Made by a program: the position numbers and the translations under genes. Shown here piece after piece: positions 62,110 through 64,000 of a DNA stretch of 64,000 bases. Each line of letters starts with the position of its first letter. The first letter of the stretch is position 1. The notes under the pieces are model-generated. The model did no database searches. It was not told the origin of the DNA and saw only the letters and a program-made list of their open reading frames with translations. This stretch comes from Candidatus Planktophila sp. (GTDB lineage: Bacteria; Actinomycetota; Actinomycetes; Nanopelagicales; Nanopelagicaceae), in NCBI GenBank assembly GCA_009694515.1, contig SHUV01000002.1, positions 38,038-102,037 on the forward strand, written 5' to 3'.

Positions 62110-63194
62110 AGGAGTGAATCAGTTTCGCAGATAGCAAGTGCAACAGGTCCTTGTCCCCAAGGAACTGAGAATCCACGTGGCGTAAATTCATAATGTGACT
62201 TTCGGGTTGATGCCATGACTGCGGCAGTCACATTTTGAAGTTCACCAGCAGAATCTGTATCTGCAATCACTCCGGCAAGTGCTTTAATCATGGCTGGTTT
62301 CACAATCGACTCATCAACTATTCCAAGCTTGATTGCGCGAGCAAAACCAGTTGCCATAAAGCCTGCAGTGGAACCTTCTTCACCTGATCGTTCGCTATCA
62401 ACAACACACCACCAGCGACCATCTTCACGCTGAAGCTTAATCATAGAATAAATCAGTTTCGTTGAAGCATCTTCAATTTTCTTGCGGCCCGGGTGATCGA
62501 GTGAAATGTTATTTAGCACATCCATCATTCCGAGTAAGGCCCATCCTTGGCCACGACCCCAACCTGGCGCCCAGGTTCCTTCTACTCCATTCATAAAGAA
62601 GTGATCAAAGATTCCATTTTCTTTTTGTAGCGCATCAATATAGGCGTGCGCCTGTTCGACTCCAACGGTAATCAAATCTTCTCTACCGGTCTCTTTCCCA
62701 AGTGCGGTGAAAAATGGTGGATCAAAGTGAAGACAGTCGATGCATGTTCCCCCTGGTGGGTTTGCCAGCCACTTTGCTTCATCTATTGGAAGCTCTTCCC
62801 CACCATATGGAGGAATTAAACAGAGTGATTCCCAGGTGTCATAAATTCCACGGTCTTTTGTGCGGCTCATTAGATATGCAGCTAATAGATTGAGTGAATC
62901 GATAATCGCTTTATCTTTCATCTCATGAGCGATTTCCACCATTGCAACACCGGGAGCTGTGCAATCAAGGCGTCGAAATGGTTCTGGTCGGCTTGCCCAG
63001 GCGCGAATCCATCCATTTGCGAATGAAAAATAAATGGGATCTTTGAGCAATCGGCCTACTTCCAGAATTCCCTCAAATCCTGTGGAATCGCCAAAATTCC
63101 AACTCTTATACGGCATTGCAAGCAGGGACTTGCCTACCTTTTCTAGAAGTAGGAGTCTTTCTTCTCGCGATGGGAGTGCGGGTGCCTGAGTCAT
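62106..63194 (-). CDS. GH88/GH105-like unsaturated glycuronyl hydrolase
   Basis: A 362-residue alpha/alpha-barrel protein. The segment GWGRGQGWALLGMMDVL resembles the GH88/105 core, and CIDCLHFDPPFFTALG aligns with the catalytic Asp stretch (DDLFMxxPF). Many Trp/Gly-rich repeats fit a six-helix barrel. Such enzymes remove unsaturated uronate from lyase-treated polysaccharides. There is no signal peptide, so it acts in the cytosol on imported disaccharides if the family role holds. It is flanked by crotonases, an odd pairing. Assignment is by pattern, not by close homology. Confidence 0.7.
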   Translation of the reverse strand: MTQAPALPSREERLLLLEKVGKSLLAMPYKSWNFGDSTGFEGILEVGRLLKDPIYFSFANGWIRAWASRPEPFRRLDCTAPGVAMVEIAHEMKDKAIIDSLNLLAAYLMSRTKDRGIYDTWESLCLIPPYGGEELPIDEAKWLANPPGGTCIDCLHFDPPFFTALGKETGREDLITVGVEQAHAYIDALQKENGIFDHFFMNGVEGTWAPGWGRGQGWALLGMMDVLNNISLDHPGRKKIEDASTKLIYSMIKLQREDGRWWCVVDSERSGEEGSTAGFMATGFARAIKLGIVDESIVKPAMIKALAGVIADTDSAGELQNVTAAVMASTRKSHYEFTPRGFSVPWGQGPVALAICETDSLL

Positions 63195-63198
63195 CTAT

Positions 63199-63993
63199 TT
63201 ACCGTCCCTTAAATTCTGGTTTGCGTTTTTCTGCAAATGCTCTTTGGCCCTCAGCTGCATCTTCAGTTGTCATGCAGTATGCAAAAGAATCATTTTCGTA
63301 GAGCAGCCCAGTTTCTAGTGGAATGCTTTGGGACATTCGCACCATGTGCTTGGTCATTTGCGCCGCAATGGGAGCTTTCTCAGCGATAGATTCCGCAATA
63401 ACAATGGCGCGATTAAGCACTTCTTCTCTGGATACTAACTCCTGAATCAAACCCATACGAAGTGCATCAGCTGCCAAGACAGGTTCTCCGTGTAATAGAA
63501 AGAGCGAGGCATTTCCAGGGCCCACTCTGTGTGAGAGCAATTGAGTCTGGCCGGAACCACCATGCCAACCCCATCTAATCTCACCTGCTAAAAACTTTGC
63601 ATCAGGAGAAGCCACGCAAATATCTGAGGCACATGCCATTTCAAGTCCGCCACCAATTACCCAACCGTGAAGAGATACAACGACAGGTTTCTTGATAAGC
63701 CAGATTGCGCGGGCATAATCAAGATTACGATCAAAACGATTGCGATACTCCCAATTACTACCATATTCACCCAAATCAGTGAGGTCGCTACCAGCACAAA
63801 AACCTTTCTCGCCTTTGCCATAAAGAAGCACAGAGCGAATTTCTAAGTTGTTATTAATCTCGTAGATGTAGCTATTCATCTGCTCATCCATAGTCACGGT
63901 CATCGCATTTATTTTCTCCGGGCGATTAAGAATGAGATGGGCAACTTTTCCATGAATTTCAAAATCGACCTGTCCTGTAAGTGGTGTAGCCAT
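63199..63993 (-). CDS. Crotonase-fold protein 2, lacking the second catalytic Glu
   Basis: A 264-residue protein. Oxyanion-hole residues are present (GEKGFCAGSDL and VIGGGLEMA). The first Glu (AGEIRWGWHGG) is retained, but the second is replaced: GPGNASLFLLHG where crotonase 1 has SPGRALEMLLTG. Hence a plain hydratase role is doubtful; isomerase, hydrolase or decarboxylase activity is possible. It is the first gene of the operon seen here and its start is 7 bases from the window edge, so upstream genes and promoter are unseen. Confidence 0.82.
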   Translation of the reverse strand: MATPLTGQVDFEIHGKVAHLILNRPEKINAMTVTMDEQMNSYIYEINNNLEIRSVLLYGKGEKGFCAGSDLTDLGEYGSNWEYRNRFDRNLDYARAIWLIKKPVVVSLHGWVIGGGLEMACASDICVASPDAKFLAGEIRWGWHGGSGQTQLLSHRVGPGNASLFLLHGEPVLAADALRMGLIQELVSREEVLNRAIVIAESIAEKAPIAAQMTKHMVRMSQSIPLETGLLYENDSFAYCMTTEDAAEGQRAFAEKRKPEFKGR

Positions 63994-64000
63994 TTCTTAC

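Noticed and set aside
1..64000. tRNA genes, rRNA, CRISPR arrays, insertion sequences and prophage genes
   Set aside because: No intergenic gap exceeds 135 bp, none holds a tRNA-like cloverleaf or repeat-spacer pattern that I could see, and no transposase, integrase or phage protein appears among the translated genes.

Overview
ORGANISM. The window reads as a streamlined actinobacterial chromosome, most like the free-living freshwater acI lineage (Nanopelagicales, for example Planktophila-like). The evidence is mixed. Actinobacterial markers are present: the mycothiol gene mshB, MoeZ, DUF3107, DUF3117, DUF3017, DUF6350/PerM, the acyl-CoA carboxylase epsilon subunit, the actinobacterial DapD and a PcrA/UvrD1-type helicase. 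Base composition looks only moderate in GC (judged by eye, not computed). Coding density is extreme: with the starts chosen here only about 1.27 kb of 64 kb (about 2%) is intergenic, the longest gap is 135 bp, and many neighbours share ATGA, TAATG or TGATG stop-start overlaps. I see no tRNA, rRNA, insertion sequence, prophage or CRISPR array, so this is chromosomal core with a few accessory operons.

LAYOUT. 1-9057: end of cysS, a small membrane protein, mshB, moeZ, TetR, DUF3107, RhlE helicase, MarC, PHP phosphoesterase, EamA exporter, an MgtE-N/CBS protein and DUF1003. 9028-15236: mrp, tatB, an HtrA protease, an O-methyltransferase, leucyl aminopeptidase, DUF3117, a tiny sigma-region-4 protein, an SRPBCC protein and a LOG-family protein. 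15267-22508: dapD, then an envelope block (SpoIID-like, polysaccharide ABC exporter, GT2, LCP ligase, UDP-glucose dehydrogenase). 22505-28989: purE, purK and birA facing accD, accE, maf and accA. 28986-42594: a nucleoside salvage and catabolism island. 42730-47982: a second BMP protein, trpS, a CNNM/CorC-type protein, an MsiK-like ATPase and an S51 peptidase. 47988-58877: central metabolism (icd, mdh, folD, purH, purN, PerM-like, sucD, sucC) and pcrA. 58906-63993: a PIG-L deacetylase and an accessory operon with two crotonases, a GH88/105-like hydrolase, a FadR/GntR regulator and an MBL hydrolase.

HOW IT WORKS TOGETHER. The most coherent system is deoxyribonucleoside use. A BMP/NupOPQ-type importer feeds cytidine deaminase, adenosine deaminase, thymidine phosphorylase and purine nucleoside phosphorylase. 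A PGM-family mutase is probably the phosphopentomutase. DeoC then yields glyceraldehyde-3-phosphate and acetaldehyde. Next to deoC lie a complete ALDH and a cysteine-free ALDH-like partner that together resemble a split ALDH16. FolD supplies 10-formyl-THF for PurN and PurH, and BirA faces the carboxylase genes whose BCCP domain it would biotinylate.

REGULATORY ARCHITECTURE. At least 18 genes have a -10-like TANNNT hexamer (CAGAAT for moeZ) ending 6-8 nt before an ATG or GTG, the layout expected of leaderless mRNAs. Several divergent pairs share 18-55 bp in which opposing -10 boxes abut or coincide; at birA/accD one 7-bp element reads as a -10 on both strands. By contrast, the MsiK-like gene has a hairpin-rich 75-nt leader, and a perfect 16-bp hairpin separates bmpA from its ATPase gene.

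LIMITS. All assignments come from reading translations and motifs; no database search was run. References to M. tuberculosis gene order are from memory.
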